A DNA stretch of 24,833 nucleotides from Chthonomonas sp035294505. GTDB taxonomy: Bacteria > Armatimonadota > Chthonomonadetes > Chthonomonadales > Chthonomonadaceae. The stretch is taken from NCBI RefSeq assembly GCF_035294505.1, contig NZ_DATGKU010000066.1, positions 1-24,833 on the forward strand. The letters run 5' to 3'. Under the pieces are notes generated by a model, which saw only the letters and a program-made list of their open reading frames with translations, had not been told where the DNA came from and ran no database searches. Shown here in pieces: positions 14,518-23,240 of this stretch (the stretch's first letter is position 1; each line of letters begins with the position of its first letter). The position numbers and the translations under genes are program-made.

Positions 14518-15690
14518 TTAGTGACTTCCGTTTTCGCGCCGTGAAATAGGTATGTAGGGTAGGTCATGGGGACCTACGTACTCAGCACGCGGTCGAATGA
14601 GCTTTGGGTGTTGTATCTGTTCCATCATGTGGGCGCACCATCCGGCGGTGCGGCTAATGGCGAAGAGGGGGGTGTAGAGATGGATAGGAAGGCCCATCAC
14701 GTAGTAGCAAGAGGCGGAGAAGCAGTCCACGTTGGCGTAGATAGGCTGTTTTCCGGCGGCGAGGCGTTCGGGAGTGTTGCTTAGCTCCTCGACGAGCTTT
14801 TCGATAGCGGCGGTCATTTCGAACCATTTCAGGTTGTTATGCAACTCACCCAGTTTGCGGCTCATTTCGCGAAGATGTTGGGCGCGCGGGTCGGGCGCAC
14901 GATAGACGGCGTGTCCGAAACCGGGGATGGGGATGCGTTTCTCGCCGGTGAGACGTGGGCGAATATAGGCATCCACATTCGAGATGTCGCCGATTTCCAG
15001 AAGCATGCGCATGGTCTCTTCGGCAGCGGCGCCGTGTTTGGGGCCGGAGAGCGTGCCGATACCCGACACGATGCCGGCGTAGATATCGGCACCGGTAGCC
15101 ACGGTGACCCGTGTGGCGAACGTGGAGGCATTGATCTCGTGGTCGGCATGGAGAATAAAGTCTATGTCGAGGGTACGAACGTAGAGCGGGTCGGCTTCTT
15201 CCCCTCGCAGCATATAGAGGAAATTGCCGGCGATGCCCAGCTCGGGGCGCGGCTTGATGGGTTCCAAGCCTTGACGCAGCCTTTCAAAGGCGGCAACGAG
15301 CACGGGCATGGCGGCTTGAAGTCGGATGGATTTTCTCAGGTTGGCTTCAGGAGTATGGGTTCCGTTATCTGCATCGAACATGCCGAGGGCCGAAACCGCC
15401 GTACGCAGCGCATCCATTGGGGGAGCCGATTTCGGGAAGAGCCTCAGGAGGGAGAGAACGTTTTCGGCAAAGGCGGTCTCCTGGGCTAGTAGGGCTTTAA
15501 AGCCTTCGAGTTGGGCAAGGGTGGGAAGTTGGCCACGCCACAATAAATAGACCACTTCCTCAAAGCTGGAGTGGTCTGCCAGATCGTGGATATTGTAGCC
15601 TCGGTAAAAGAGTTGACCGGATGGGAGCACTTCGCAGATGGTGGAGGTTCCAATAATCACATCGCGTAGGCCTTCGGCAACGGCGGTCAT
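14518..15690 (-). CDS. Citrate synthase (type II-like, possibly methylcitrate synthase)
   Basis: This enzyme condenses oxaloacetate with acetyl-CoA to form citrate in the TCA cycle. The 390-residue length suits the short bacterial/archaeal citrate and 2-methylcitrate synthases. Catalytic residues are visible: H184 in HADHEINAS, H260 in GFGHAVYR and D322 in NVDCFSA; GPKHGAA (217-223) is the conserved loop. I start it at the ATG at 15690, which has GAGGAGAA about 6 nt upstream; the frame continues to 15735 without a comparable site. No prp genes are present, so citrate synthase is the default call, but sequence reading does not exclude methylcitrate synthase. It is transcribed divergently from cdaA. 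Confidence 0.93.
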   Translation of the reverse strand: MTAVAEGLRDVIIGTSTICEVLPSGQLFYRGYNIHDLADHSSFEEVVYLLWRGQLPTLAQLEGFKALLAQETAFAENVLSLLRLFPKSAPPMDALRTAVSALGMFDADNGTHTPEANLRKSIRLQAAMPVLVAAFERLRQGLEPIKPRPELGIAGNFLYMLRGEEADPLYVRTLDIDFILHADHEINASTFATRVTVATGADIYAGIVSGIGTLSGPKHGAAAEETMRMLLEIGDISNVDAYIRPRLTGEKRIPIPGFGHAVYRAPDPRAQHLREMSRKLGELHNNLKWFEMTAAIEKLVEELSNTPERLAAGKQPIYANVDCFSASCYYVMGLPIHLYTPLFAISRTAGWCAHMMEQIQHPKLIRPRAEYVGPHDLPYIPISRRENGSH

Positions 15691-15792
15691 AACGGTTCTC
15701 CTCGATAGATGCGTGGTATGGGCGTTCGCACACACGCTATTCTACCTTTTTCCTTCGAGAAGCCGCAACGGCGATTCGCCCTCTCGCTAGGG

Positions 15793-15835
15793 TATAATAG
15801 GGCTAACTTGTCAGCAAACCTGAGGCCATTATAGG
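15793..15835 (+). promoter_or_regulatory. Possible promoter elements for the cdaA operon
   Basis: A perfect TATAAT occurs at 15793-15798 without a recognisable -35. A second candidate is TTGTCA (15808-15813), 16 nt, TATAGG (15830-15835), which overlaps the divergent citrate synthase promoter. Either would drive cdaA at 15930. I cannot choose between them. Confidence 0.35.
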
Positions 15836-15855
15836 TTCGCGACTGTTTGGGTCAA
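15828..15855 (-). promoter_or_regulatory. Sigma70-type promoter of citrate synthase
   Basis: On the minus strand TTGACC (15850-15855), a 16-nt spacer and a perfect TATAAT (15828-15833). Transcription would begin near 15821, leaving a leader of about 130 nt. Confidence 0.7.
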
Positions 15856-15929
15856 CTTCTTTTGAAGAGGGGTTATTATCTTCCGTTTGCAGCGAGGGCA
15901 ACGCCCAACTTTTGGGGAGTAGGAACTGA

Positions 15930-16745
15930 ATGACACCGGCACAAGCGCTCCATGCGGTTAGCACTCACATCACTTGGTATGGCGCGCTTGATATTTTGCT
16001 TGTGGCCTACCTTATCTATCGGCTCCTCCTGTTGGTGCGCGGCACGCGAGCTTGGCAGATTTTGGGGGGGCTGTTCACGTTAGCGGCGGCGCTCTATCTT
16101 AGCTCCCTTCTCCATTTCGATACGCTGAACTGGCTGCTACGACAGGTGCTACCCCTCGGGCCGGTCGCTCTGGTCATTCTGTTTTATCCGGAGTTGCGCC
16201 ATGCGCTCGAAGAGTTTGGCCCGCGGTTTTGGAGCCAGGGTTTAACGCTTCTGCCCCGTGAAGACCTAAGCGCGGTGATAGATGCCGTTGCCATGGCCAC
16301 CTACCACCTATCCGCAAACCGCACCGGGGCTCTCATCGTGTTTGAACGTCAGACAGGCCTCGATGAGATCATTACGACCGGTGTGCCGATTGACGCGGTG
16401 GTGACCGATCAGCTCTTAGAAACCCTCTTTTACAAGGGCACCCCCCTGCACGATGGGGCGGTGGTGATTCGGCGAGGCCGGATCGCCGCAGCCGGATGTG
16501 TATTGCCTCTTACCGATCGGCCTCGCGTGGAGGCTGCCGTCCACACCCGCCATAAAGCCGCGATGGGGATGGCGGAGAACAGCGATGCGCTCATCGTGGT
16601 TGTCTCTGAAGAGACAGGAACCATTTCGCTGGCCGTGGGCGATAAGTTCATTCGAGGGCTTAATCGTGAGACGTTGCGCGAGCGTCTTACTCGTCAGTTG
16701 CAACCGCCAGAGCGTCTTTTTGGGAATAGGCGGGCTGTGAAATGA
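15930..16745 (+). CDS. cdaA: Membrane diadenylate cyclase CdaA
   Basis: This enzyme makes the second messenger c-di-AMP from two ATP. Of 271 residues, three N-terminal membrane helices (about 19-37, 42-61, 75-88) anchor a DAC (DisA_N) domain at about 105-235. The catalytic DGA is at 175-177 (TPLHDGAVVI), and the second nucleotide-binding motif reads TRHK at 206-209, where relatives have TRHR. The segment LDEIITTGVPIDAVVTDQLL is typical of the family. The start has GGGGAG and AGGA within 10 nt. Its stop overlaps the start of cdaR as ATGA, the usual cdaA-cdaR coupling. c-di-AMP typically tunes potassium balance and cell-wall turgor, which fits the envelope genes downstream. Confidence 0.95.
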   Translation: MTPAQALHAVSTHITWYGALDILLVAYLIYRLLLLVRGTRAWQILGGLFTLAAALYLSSLLHFDTLNWLLRQVLPLGPVALVILFYPELRHALEEFGPRFWSQGLTLLPREDLSAVIDAVAMATYHLSANRTGALIVFERQTGLDEIITTGVPIDAVVTDQLLETLFYKGTPLHDGAVVIRRGRIAAAGCVLPLTDRPRVEAAVHTRHKAAMGMAENSDALIVVVSEETGTISLAVGDKFIRGLNRETLRERLTRQLQPPERLFGNRRAVK

Positions 16746-17827
16746 GACTTTTTACTCGCCAACCTCATGCGCCGAGCGGGTTGCCTGCGCTATTGGGACG
16801 GCTACAAAGCAACCTAGGGCTGAAACTCATCTCGTTGTTTCTGTCGCTTCTGCTCTACTTCTACGTGCAGGCCGAGCATAACATGAACCCGCAGATCACG
16901 GTGCCGCTCAGAGCAACCGTGCAGGTTCACAACGTTCCGAGCGACGTGATCTGCGATGCCACAGCGTTACATCCTCTTGTGCGCGTTACGGGGCCTCGCA
17001 TTCTCGTGGAGAACATGCGCGATGGCGATGTGGTTGCCGATGTGGATTTGGCCGGCCAAGGCAGCAACACCCATGTGGCCATCGTGCCGGCCCGTTATAC
17101 CATTCCGACTTTGAAGCCGGATGTGATGGAACAGATTCACATCGAGGGGCCGGTAACGCTGCACCTTCAGCTTTATGCCCGAATCACACGCGCGCTTCCG
17201 ATTCATGCCGTGCTTCCGCCGCCTCCTTTGGGCTATACCTACCAGAGCTTACAGGTGGTGCCGGCCCATGCCGAGGTGAGCGGACGGGAGGACTACGTGG
17301 ATGCCGTGACCCGCTTAAACGTCTATCCCACGCTGCTGGCCGAGGGGGTAGTACGGGGAGATTTTGCCATTCAAGCGGTGAACAAGCAGGGGGTTACGGT
17401 TTCGGATGTGACCATCTCCCCCCCAACGGCGCATGTGACGGCCTATCTGGTCTCCGAGCCATCTTTCCAAATAGCTGTCGTTAGCCCACAGGTTGCCTCG
17501 CTTCCAACACCCCCTTATCGGGTCGTGCGTATTGAGGCGCTGCCGAGCCAAGTGGAGCTAAAAGGTTTGCCTACAATTTTAGGGCGTCTTTCCGTGGTGA
17601 GCACAGAGCCTATCGAGCTACAGCCGCTCACTGCCGATGCCACATTGGAAGCAAAGTTGGTGCTGCCGGATGGGGTGAAGGCCTATAACCTTCAGGGGCA
17701 ACCCCTTTCGCGCGTAAAAATCTACGTCTCTATTGTTAAGGAGGCCATTCCAAGGCCTTCACGCCCCTCTACAAGCGCTCCTACCTCGAATGAGACCCCC
17801 TCGACCCCGAAAACCGATGGTGAGTAG
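16742..17827 (+). CDS. cdaR: CdaR/YbbR-domain regulator of CdaA
   Basis: A 361-residue protein with one membrane helix near the N-terminus (about 26-43, GLKLISLFLSLLLYFYV). Its bulk lies outside the membrane and consists of YbbR-type beta repeats, about three copies between 48 and 320; each has a short strand pattern such as PSDVICDATALHPLVRVTGP or PSQVELKGLPTIL. The C-terminal 35 residues are rich in Pro, Ser and Thr and look disordered. CdaR binds and modulates CdaA in Firmicutes. The ATGA overlap with cdaA supports co-translation. In many Firmicutes glmM follows cdaR; here it does not, and the next gene begins about 50 nt later. Confidence 0.9.
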   Translation: MRLFTRQPHAPSGLPALLGRLQSNLGLKLISLFLSLLLYFYVQAEHNMNPQITVPLRATVQVHNVPSDVICDATALHPLVRVTGPRILVENMRDGDVVADVDLAGQGSNTHVAIVPARYTIPTLKPDVMEQIHIEGPVTLHLQLYARITRALPIHAVLPPPPLGYTYQSLQVVPAHAEVSGREDYVDAVTRLNVYPTLLAEGVVRGDFAIQAVNKQGVTVSDVTISPPTAHVTAYLVSEPSFQIAVVSPQVASLPTPPYRVVRIEALPSQVELKGLPTILGRLSVVSTEPIELQPLTADATLEAKLVLPDGVKAYNLQGQPLSRVKIYVSIVKEAIPRPSRPSTSAPTSNETPSTPKTDGE

Positions 17828-17878
17828 TTTTTGCGCATAATTAGAAGGATAAAGCGCATTTGCGGAGAATTAAACATC

Positions 17879-18925
17879 ATGGCCGTTCAGCGTTCCGTGC
17901 AGAACCTTGTGGAAACATCGAAAAGGCCGGCATCGGCGTCTTTAACGAGGCCCACCGTGGAGACGAAGCCGATGCCTCTTATGGCCATCCTCGACAGCTC
18001 CTTCGACCTGTTACGCACCGAATACCGCCCTCTCTTATTGCTATCGGCGCTCTTTTATCTTCCGGCACACGTGATCTGTTACGCGCTTCAGGTGATTTGG
18101 ATGCGCCCCGATATCTTGCAGTTTGATTACACCTCACGAAATATCCCAACCGACACCGTGCTCAGCCTCCTAGGCAAGTTCCTCCTTGTCGGCTCACCAA
18201 GCACAGCGGTACCGGGCTTTTTCTCGTTTTGCGTGTTGTTGGTGGCATCGGGGCCTCTCTGCCTCTATGTCCTCTCCCTGCTACTAGATGAAAAACCGCT
18301 CTCTTTTCGGCAAGCTTTGAAGCAGGGACTAGCCCCTGCTTTTCGACTCATCCCCTTGGCGCTCATTGCCATTGTGGTTTTTATCGGTGCGCTTTTCGTT
18401 ATGCAGATGCTGTTTTATGTGATCTTGGCGTTGGTTATGTGGATGTCACGCACCCTTTTCGCCAGGGATGTGGTTGCTGTCGTCGCGTTTGTGCTTTTGT
18501 TTGTGGATTTGTTCGTGAGCTTTATGGTAGCGGTAGGAATTATAACGCGCTATTTCCTGTTTGCTTGCCCTCTGATCGTCTATGAAAAGCTGCCGGTGGG
18601 GGCCGTATGGGAGCGTAACGCAAGCCTCCTTTCGCGCTCCCAAGCGCTGAGACTATGGATTACCACAACGCTGCTGTTGCCGGTGGTGCTGTGTTTGCAG
18701 TTGGCGGCGCTTTCGCCGTTAGACTATGTGTTTGATCACTTCTCGTTTCCTCCGCTCCTATCGGAGCCGCTTCAGTCGCTCATCTCCTTTGTTGTCGCCC
18801 TCATCACATTTCTCTACATTGTCATCGTTGTTGTAAAGCTTTACGTGGACTGCCGCATTCGGCGAGAAGCCCTCGATGTGCGCCTTCTGGCACAGCGGCT
18901 GTACGCCGGGGAGGAGCGTTTATGA
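17879..18925 (+). CDS. Six-helix membrane protein, GPDP-membrane-domain-like
   Basis: A 348-residue integral membrane protein. After a polar N-terminus of about 35 residues, helices are visible at roughly 48-72, 96-136 (two), 155-190 (two), 196-230 and 258-278, with a last one at 300-322. The tail (LYVDCRIRREALDVRLLAQRL) matches the pattern ending the membrane proteins usually encoded just before DUF4129 genes, often annotated as glycerophosphoryl diester phosphodiesterase membrane domain; no phosphodiesterase catalytic domain is present. I start it at the ATG at 17879 with GGAG 11 nt ahead; the frame extends to a TTG at 17831. Its stop overlaps the next start as ATGA. The function is unknown. 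Confidence 0.75.
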   Translation: MAVQRSVQNLVETSKRPASASLTRPTVETKPMPLMAILDSSFDLLRTEYRPLLLLSALFYLPAHVICYALQVIWMRPDILQFDYTSRNIPTDTVLSLLGKFLLVGSPSTAVPGFFSFCVLLVASGPLCLYVLSLLLDEKPLSFRQALKQGLAPAFRLIPLALIAIVVFIGALFVMQMLFYVILALVMWMSRTLFARDVVAVVAFVLLFVDLFVSFMVAVGIITRYFLFACPLIVYEKLPVGAVWERNASLLSRSQALRLWITTTLLLPVVLCLQLAALSPLDYVFDHFSFPPLLSEPLQSLISFVVALITFLYIVIVVVKLYVDCRIRREALDVRLLAQRLYAGEERL

Positions 18926-19758
18926 AACGAAGCTTCTCTGGGTTTCAACCTCTCTGCCGGCGCAGGGTGTCGAACCTGTTTTTTCCAAGTTTGGTGTTTG
19001 TTTTCTGCGCTCTGTTCAATGCCGCTTGTCTGGCGCAGACGCCCGACCCTGCCCAGGTGCGCACAGCGCTGAAGGAGATTCTTTCGCGTCCCGAGTTTCG
19101 GCCTTCGCCGCCCTCCGCTGCAAACCCGATTCTCAAGGCCATTAGAAACTTCTTCTACCACCTCTATGGCGCTTTGGAACGGTTTTGGCACTGGTTGCAA
19201 CGGCGTCTCCATTTTGGGAACATGGCCACGTCTTCTATTCCAAGACCTGTAGTCTATGTACTTGTTGTGGGGCTGGTGTTATTAGGCGGGTGGCTTTTAT
19301 GGCGGTTGGTGAGAAACGCGATATGGCCGCGTCTTACCAAGCCGCAAGAGAAGCCCTCTTTTAAGGTGACGACAGAGACGGAGCCGGCACCGGTCGTGCT
19401 GCCCGAAGCGGAGGTTTTGCTGCAGCAGGCTCAGCAGTTCGCGGCTGCCGGGGACTACCGGCGGGCTTTTCGCACCCTTTTCTTGGCGATATTGTGCCGG
19501 CTCGATCAAGCTCAGATCATCGAATATGCGCGAGACCGCACGAACTTCGAGTATTTGCGGGCGCTGCGGGCCAAGCGATTGGATGGGTTCTACGAAGTCA
19601 TCGCGCCGTTGGCCAGAGATTTCGACAAGTTTTGGTACGGTCAATTCGCCGCGGAAGAGGGGGACTATCGGCGAGGCCTAAGCGCCTATGAAACCGTTGT
19701 GAAGCTGTTAGGGGGCGCTGCTATTCGAGGGGCGCAGGGGGGTATGAACGGTGCGTAG
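18922..19758 (+). CDS. DUF4129-domain membrane protein
   Basis: A 278-residue protein with an N-terminal signal or anchor (hydrophobic about 19-38, likely cleavage near CLA-QT), a short outer region (40-105), one membrane helix (about 108-130) and a C-terminal DUF4129 domain (about 160-265). The DUF4129 signature is visible as EVLLQQAQQFAAAGDYRRAF, then a DRTNFEYLRAL segment and an FDKFWYGQF end. Such proteins occur next to MoxR ATPases and DUF4350 proteins, where they are thought to act in envelope or secretion-related assembly; the mechanism is not established. It overlaps the previous gene by 4 nt and the next by 8 nt. Confidence 0.85.
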   Translation: MKRSFSGFQPLCRRRVSNLFFPSLVFVFCALFNAACLAQTPDPAQVRTALKEILSRPEFRPSPPSAANPILKAIRNFFYHLYGALERFWHWLQRRLHFGNMATSSIPRPVVYVLVVGLVLLGGWLLWRLVRNAIWPRLTKPQEKPSFKVTTETEPAPVVLPEAEVLLQQAQQFAAAGDYRRAFRTLFLAILCRLDQAQIIEYARDRTNFEYLRALRAKRLDGFYEVIAPLARDFDKFWYGQFAAEEGDYRRGLSAYETVVKLLGGAAIRGAQGGMNGA

Positions 19759-20971
19759 CGTTCGGGTCTCCTATGAGCTGCTGTTGGGGCTGCTGTTCGT
19801 GGGCATGTTTTTAGCGCTCGTCTATTTTAATCGTGCCGGCAGTCGCACCCTCCCCTCGGACCTCCCCACCTCCTTAAGTTCACGGCCGATTGGGCTAAAG
19901 GCGCTCTATCTGCTCTATGACCGGTTAGGCTTCTCGGTGGAGCGGCTGGCCGGGCCGTGGAGCCGGCTCGACCGAAGGGCGGCGTTGTTGATTGTGCAGG
20001 AGCCGCTTGAGGATTCGCGGCAGCCCTCTATGGCGGAAGAAGAGGCGTTGATGCGCTGGGTGGAGAACGGCGGCACGCTCTTTTATGCATCGGGGCTGCC
20101 GGTGCGCGGCTATGATCCTAGAGACCCGCTGGGTGGAGACCTTGCCAATGTGGCCGCCAAAGAGGTGCCTTCTGTAGCGCAGGTCGCGCCCACCTTGGCA
20201 TCCGATCCGCTGTTACGGAACGTGCACACCATCGCGGTTCGCTCCCCTATTCGCCTGCAGTTTCGACCGGGAGCGCCGTATCGCGTGCTTTTCAAGGACG
20301 CTCAGGGAGATGTCGCGGTAGAGAAGAGGGTGGGAAAGGGACGGTTGATCGTGGTAGCGGACGATCTGTTGTTAAACAACCAGGGGATTGCTCTGCAAGA
20401 CAACGCCGTTTTTATGACCAATTTGGCTGCGCTGGCGGTTGGCAAGAGCGATAGATGGATACTGTTTGATGAATATCATCACGGTTACGGGTTTGACGGC
20501 GCCCCTGAAGTGCTTGGGAATGAGGACGTTTGGAAAGCGTTGCCTGTGCCGTTGAAGATGGCTATTCTCTACCTTGTTGTTTTAGGGCTTGTGATCATTT
20601 ATAATGAAAACCGTCGGCGCGGACCTCTTCGCTCGATGTTCGTCACAAGGCCTACGGCAGGGGCCGACTATGTCGTTTCGCTGGGGCGGTTCCTGCAACG
20701 TGCCGGCGCCACCGATCTCGCTTTACAGCAGCTCTATAGGGCCTTTCTTCACGCCTTGACGATGACTGTGGGTGTGGCCGAAGAGACTCCACGCTCGGTG
20801 TTGCTTGAGAGGGTTGCGCGGTATGGGGTAGGCGACATAGAGGGATTAGGCCCTCTGCTGGAGCGATGTGAGCAGGTGCTGGAAAGGGGGCGCCCTTCAA
20901 AAGAAGAGCTTCAGGAGCTTGTGCGCGCACTAGACGACTGGAAAAGGAGGCTTCATCTTGTCGGATTTTGA
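19751..20971 (+). CDS. DUF4350-domain membrane protein
   Basis: A 406-residue protein that starts at a GTG. It has an N-terminal helix (about 9-26), an extracytoplasmic domain of the DUF4350 type (RPIGLKALYLLYDRLGFSVE, then a glutamine-amidotransferase-like fold with ENGGTLFYASG and GRLIVVADDLLLNN), a conserved FDEYHHGYG (239-247), a second helix (about 267-284) and a cytoplasmic helical tail. The order DUF4129-DUF4350-MoxR is a recurrent cluster in Actinobacteria, Firmicutes and archaea. The amidotransferase-like domain lacks an obvious catalytic Cys, so it is probably a binding or scaffold domain. It overlaps moxR by 14 nt. Confidence 0.85.
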   Translation: MRSVRVSYELLLGLLFVGMFLALVYFNRAGSRTLPSDLPTSLSSRPIGLKALYLLYDRLGFSVERLAGPWSRLDRRAALLIVQEPLEDSRQPSMAEEEALMRWVENGGTLFYASGLPVRGYDPRDPLGGDLANVAAKEVPSVAQVAPTLASDPLLRNVHTIAVRSPIRLQFRPGAPYRVLFKDAQGDVAVEKRVGKGRLIVVADDLLLNNQGIALQDNAVFMTNLAALAVGKSDRWILFDEYHHGYGFDGAPEVLGNEDVWKALPVPLKMAILYLVVLGLVIIYNENRRRGPLRSMFVTRPTAGADYVVSLGRFLQRAGATDLALQQLYRAFLHALTMTVGVAEETPRSVLLERVARYGVGDIEGLGPLLERCEQVLERGRPSKEELQELVRALDDWKRRLHLVGF

Positions 20972-21995
20972 AAACGTTTCTCCTGCGAACGTGCCCCCTG
21001 CGGTTTCTGTCCCGCCGGTTCTTTCCGGCGATTCGGCAGGCGCGGTGGGCACTGTGCAGCAGGTGGCAGAGCGCATCTCAGAGGAGATGCATAAGGCCAT
21101 TGTGGGGCAGCATGAGCTTATAGAGATGCTGATAGTGGCCTTACTAACGGGTGGTCACGTGTTGTTGGAAGGGGTGCCGGGAACGGCCAAAACGCTCGCC
21201 ATACGCACGCTTGCCCGTATTCTCAACGTCTCGTTCGCCCGCATTCAGTTTACGCCCGATCTCATGCCCTCCGACATTTTAGGCACCAACGTTTTCGACC
21301 CACGCAGCGGGCAGTTCAACTTGAAGCGAGGGCCGATTTTCGCGGGCCTAGTGCTGGCGGATGAGATCAATCGTACCCCTCCTAAAACGCAGTCGGCCCT
21401 GCTGGAGGCGATGGAGGAGCGGCGGGTGACCATAGACGGCGTTTCCTACGAGCTACCCTTCCCGTTTCTGGTTTGTGCCACCCAAAACCCGGTTGAGTTC
21501 GAGGGCACCTATCCGCTGCCGGAGGCCCAGCTCGACCGGTTTATGTTGATGGTGAAGATCGGATATCCGAGTTTGGAAGAGGAAGAGGAGATACTGACCC
21601 GAGTTTTGGAGGGCTTTCGCGCACAAGACCTTGATACGGCCCACATCACGCCCTTTTTGAGCGTTGAGGAGTTGGGGAAGCTGAGGGCGGAAGTGGAGCG
21701 GGTGCGTGTGGAACCGGCGGTAAGACGCTATGTGGTTCAGGTGGCGCGCGCAACTCGCGACAATCGGCATACGTTGTTAGGGGCCAGCCCACGTGCCGTC
21801 ATTACCCTCTTTACGGTGGCTAGGGCGCTGGCTGCCATACGGGGGCGAGATTTCGTAACGCCGGACGATGTGAAGGACGCGGCTTTTCCGGTTTTGCGAC
21901 ATCGCCTCATGGTGCGCCCCGAATCGGAGTTGGAAGGTTTCACCTCCGATAGGGTATTGGAGGCGGCCTTGCAAGCAGTAGAGGTTCCGCGCTGA
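20958..21995 (+). CDS. MoxR-family AAA+ ATPase
   Basis: A 345-residue MoxR-type chaperone ATPase. Motifs: GQHELI (51-56), Walker A GVPGTAKT (72-79), Walker B LVLADEINR (D135, E136), sensor 1 ATQNP (174-178) and QLDRF with the probable arginine finger (R194). The lid domain follows. The start is a TTG with AGGAGG 7 nt upstream (20945-20950). MoxR proteins usually work on von-Willebrand-A or DUF58 partners encoded next door. Here no DUF58 or VWA gene follows, so its partner is either elsewhere or is one of the upstream membrane proteins. The family-wide gene order supports a joint function with DUF4129 and DUF4350. Confidence 0.92.
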   Translation: MSDFENVSPANVPPAVSVPPVLSGDSAGAVGTVQQVAERISEEMHKAIVGQHELIEMLIVALLTGGHVLLEGVPGTAKTLAIRTLARILNVSFARIQFTPDLMPSDILGTNVFDPRSGQFNLKRGPIFAGLVLADEINRTPPKTQSALLEAMEERRVTIDGVSYELPFPFLVCATQNPVEFEGTYPLPEAQLDRFMLMVKIGYPSLEEEEEILTRVLEGFRAQDLDTAHITPFLSVEELGKLRAEVERVRVEPAVRRYVVQVARATRDNRHTLLGASPRAVITLFTVARALAAIRGRDFVTPDDVKDAAFPVLRHRLMVRPESELEGFTSDRVLEAALQAVEVPR

Positions 21996-22006
21996 GAGCG
22001 GTGGTT

Positions 22007-23107
22007 ATGCCCACGCGCATAGCGCTCGTTACCCGTCCGGCGGTAGGGGGCATTCGCCGTCATCTACACACGCTGATCTCCGGGTTGCAGCAAGCCGGTT
22101 GGGAGCCGTTTTTGCTGGCACCGCCCGATTTTGTGCTTGAGGGCCTCTCTGTGCCGCTCTACCCCATGGCGTTCAGTCTTCGGCAAAACCCACCGGCACA
22201 CATCCGAACCGTGTTCCAGCTCGCCCAAAGGCTCCAGGCACACTCGCCGCAGATTGTGCATGCGCATGGGCTGCGGGCGGCTCTGTTAACCGCACCGGCC
22301 GTATGGCGCGCACAGTTTCCCTTCGTGTTTACCCTGCATAACCTAGTACCTCGGTTGAGCGCGCCCCAGCGGCTCTTTTTCCGGTGGGCTGCCAAGCGTG
22401 CAAGCCGCATTATTGCCGTGTCGGAGGCCGTGGCGCGCTCCGCAGAGGCGACCGGCATTCCCTCTCAAGGGCTGGAGGTGATCCCTAACGGAATAGACCC
22501 TACCCCCTTTTTACAGCTGCCCTCACGGGGAGAGGCCAGGGCGCAGTTAGGCCTGCCGTTGGAGCGTCCCGTTGTTGCCTCCATAGGGCGGCTTGCCAAA
22601 GAGAAGGGGTTTGACGTTCTGCTTGCGGCCGCTCGGCAGCTCGCCATGCGGGCTACCCCACCGCTGGTGGTGATAGCAGGCGATGGGCCGGAGCGAGAGT
22701 CGCTGGTTCAGCAGGCCTCCTCTCTTGACCATGTGAGGCTGCTAGGGCCTCTGCCGTCGGTTGAGCCCCTATATGCGGCGGCCGATGTGGTGGTGATTCC
22801 TTCGCGTGAGGAGGGGCAAGGGATTGTAGCCATAGAGGCCATGTTTGCCAGAAAGGCGATTGTGGCCACCGCCGTCGGTGGATTGATGGAGACGCTGGGT
22901 GGAGGCCGCTACGGTCGGCTCGTGCCGCCGGAAGACAGCACGGCCCTCGCAGAGGCCATCGAAGCGTTATTGGCCGACCCGGTCCTGCGCGAGCGCTCTA
23001 TTGAGGCCGCATTTCAAAGGGCGATGGCTCTTTACACGGCCGAACGAATGGTTGCGCGCCATTTGGCGTTGTATCAAGAGTTGCTGCCTAAAAAAATTTT
23101 TTGCTAA
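22007..23107 (+). CDS. GT4-family glycosyltransferase
   Basis: A 366-residue retaining GT-B transferase. The N-terminal Rossmann domain contains GGIRRHL near the start and PQIVHAHG (81-88), followed by VIPNGID (158-164). The C-terminal domain has ASIGRLAKEKGFD (R195, K200), VIAGDGPE (222-229) and the E-x7-E pair in REEGQGIVAIEAM (E269, E277). It has no membrane helix. An in-frame GTG lies at 22001; I prefer the ATG at 22007, though both have only a weak purine-rich RBS. It begins 11 nt after moxR and ends the operon. The substrate is unknown. It may decorate an envelope polymer, in line with the rest of the operon. Confidence 0.9.
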   Translation: MPTRIALVTRPAVGGIRRHLHTLISGLQQAGWEPFLLAPPDFVLEGLSVPLYPMAFSLRQNPPAHIRTVFQLAQRLQAHSPQIVHAHGLRAALLTAPAVWRAQFPFVFTLHNLVPRLSAPQRLFFRWAAKRASRIIAVSEAVARSAEATGIPSQGLEVIPNGIDPTPFLQLPSRGEARAQLGLPLERPVVASIGRLAKEKGFDVLLAAARQLAMRATPPLVVIAGDGPERESLVQQASSLDHVRLLGPLPSVEPLYAAADVVVIPSREEGQGIVAIEAMFARKAIVATAVGGLMETLGGGRYGRLVPPEDSTALAEAIEALLADPVLRERSIEAAFQRAMALYTAERMVARHLALYQELLPKKIFC

Positions 23108-23127
23108 ACGCCCCAAAACCCCGTTTT

Positions 23128-23170
23128 TTGACGTTTTTTTGACGATCGATTGTTAAAATGGGTGTATAAG
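23128..23170 (+). promoter_or_regulatory. Possible promoter of the CsgG-family gene
   Basis: An AT-rich stretch between the two genes contains TTGACG twice (23128-23133, 23139-23144), TAAAAT (23154-23159) and TATAAG (23165-23170). The nearest -35/-10 pairs are 20 nt apart, longer than optimal. A promoter here is likely from context, but the exact boxes are not certain. Confidence 0.35.
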
Positions 23171-23240
23171 GTCGCTGAAATGGCATCTTAACCAATCTAA
23201 CCGGCCGTTTCGTTAAAACATTGGAGGGCAGATAGCGAAG

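Noticed and set aside
23095..23140. Terminator after the GT4 glycosyltransferase gene
   Set aside because: There are T-runs but only a weak 5-bp possible stem (AAACG/CGTTT) with a long loop; not convincing.
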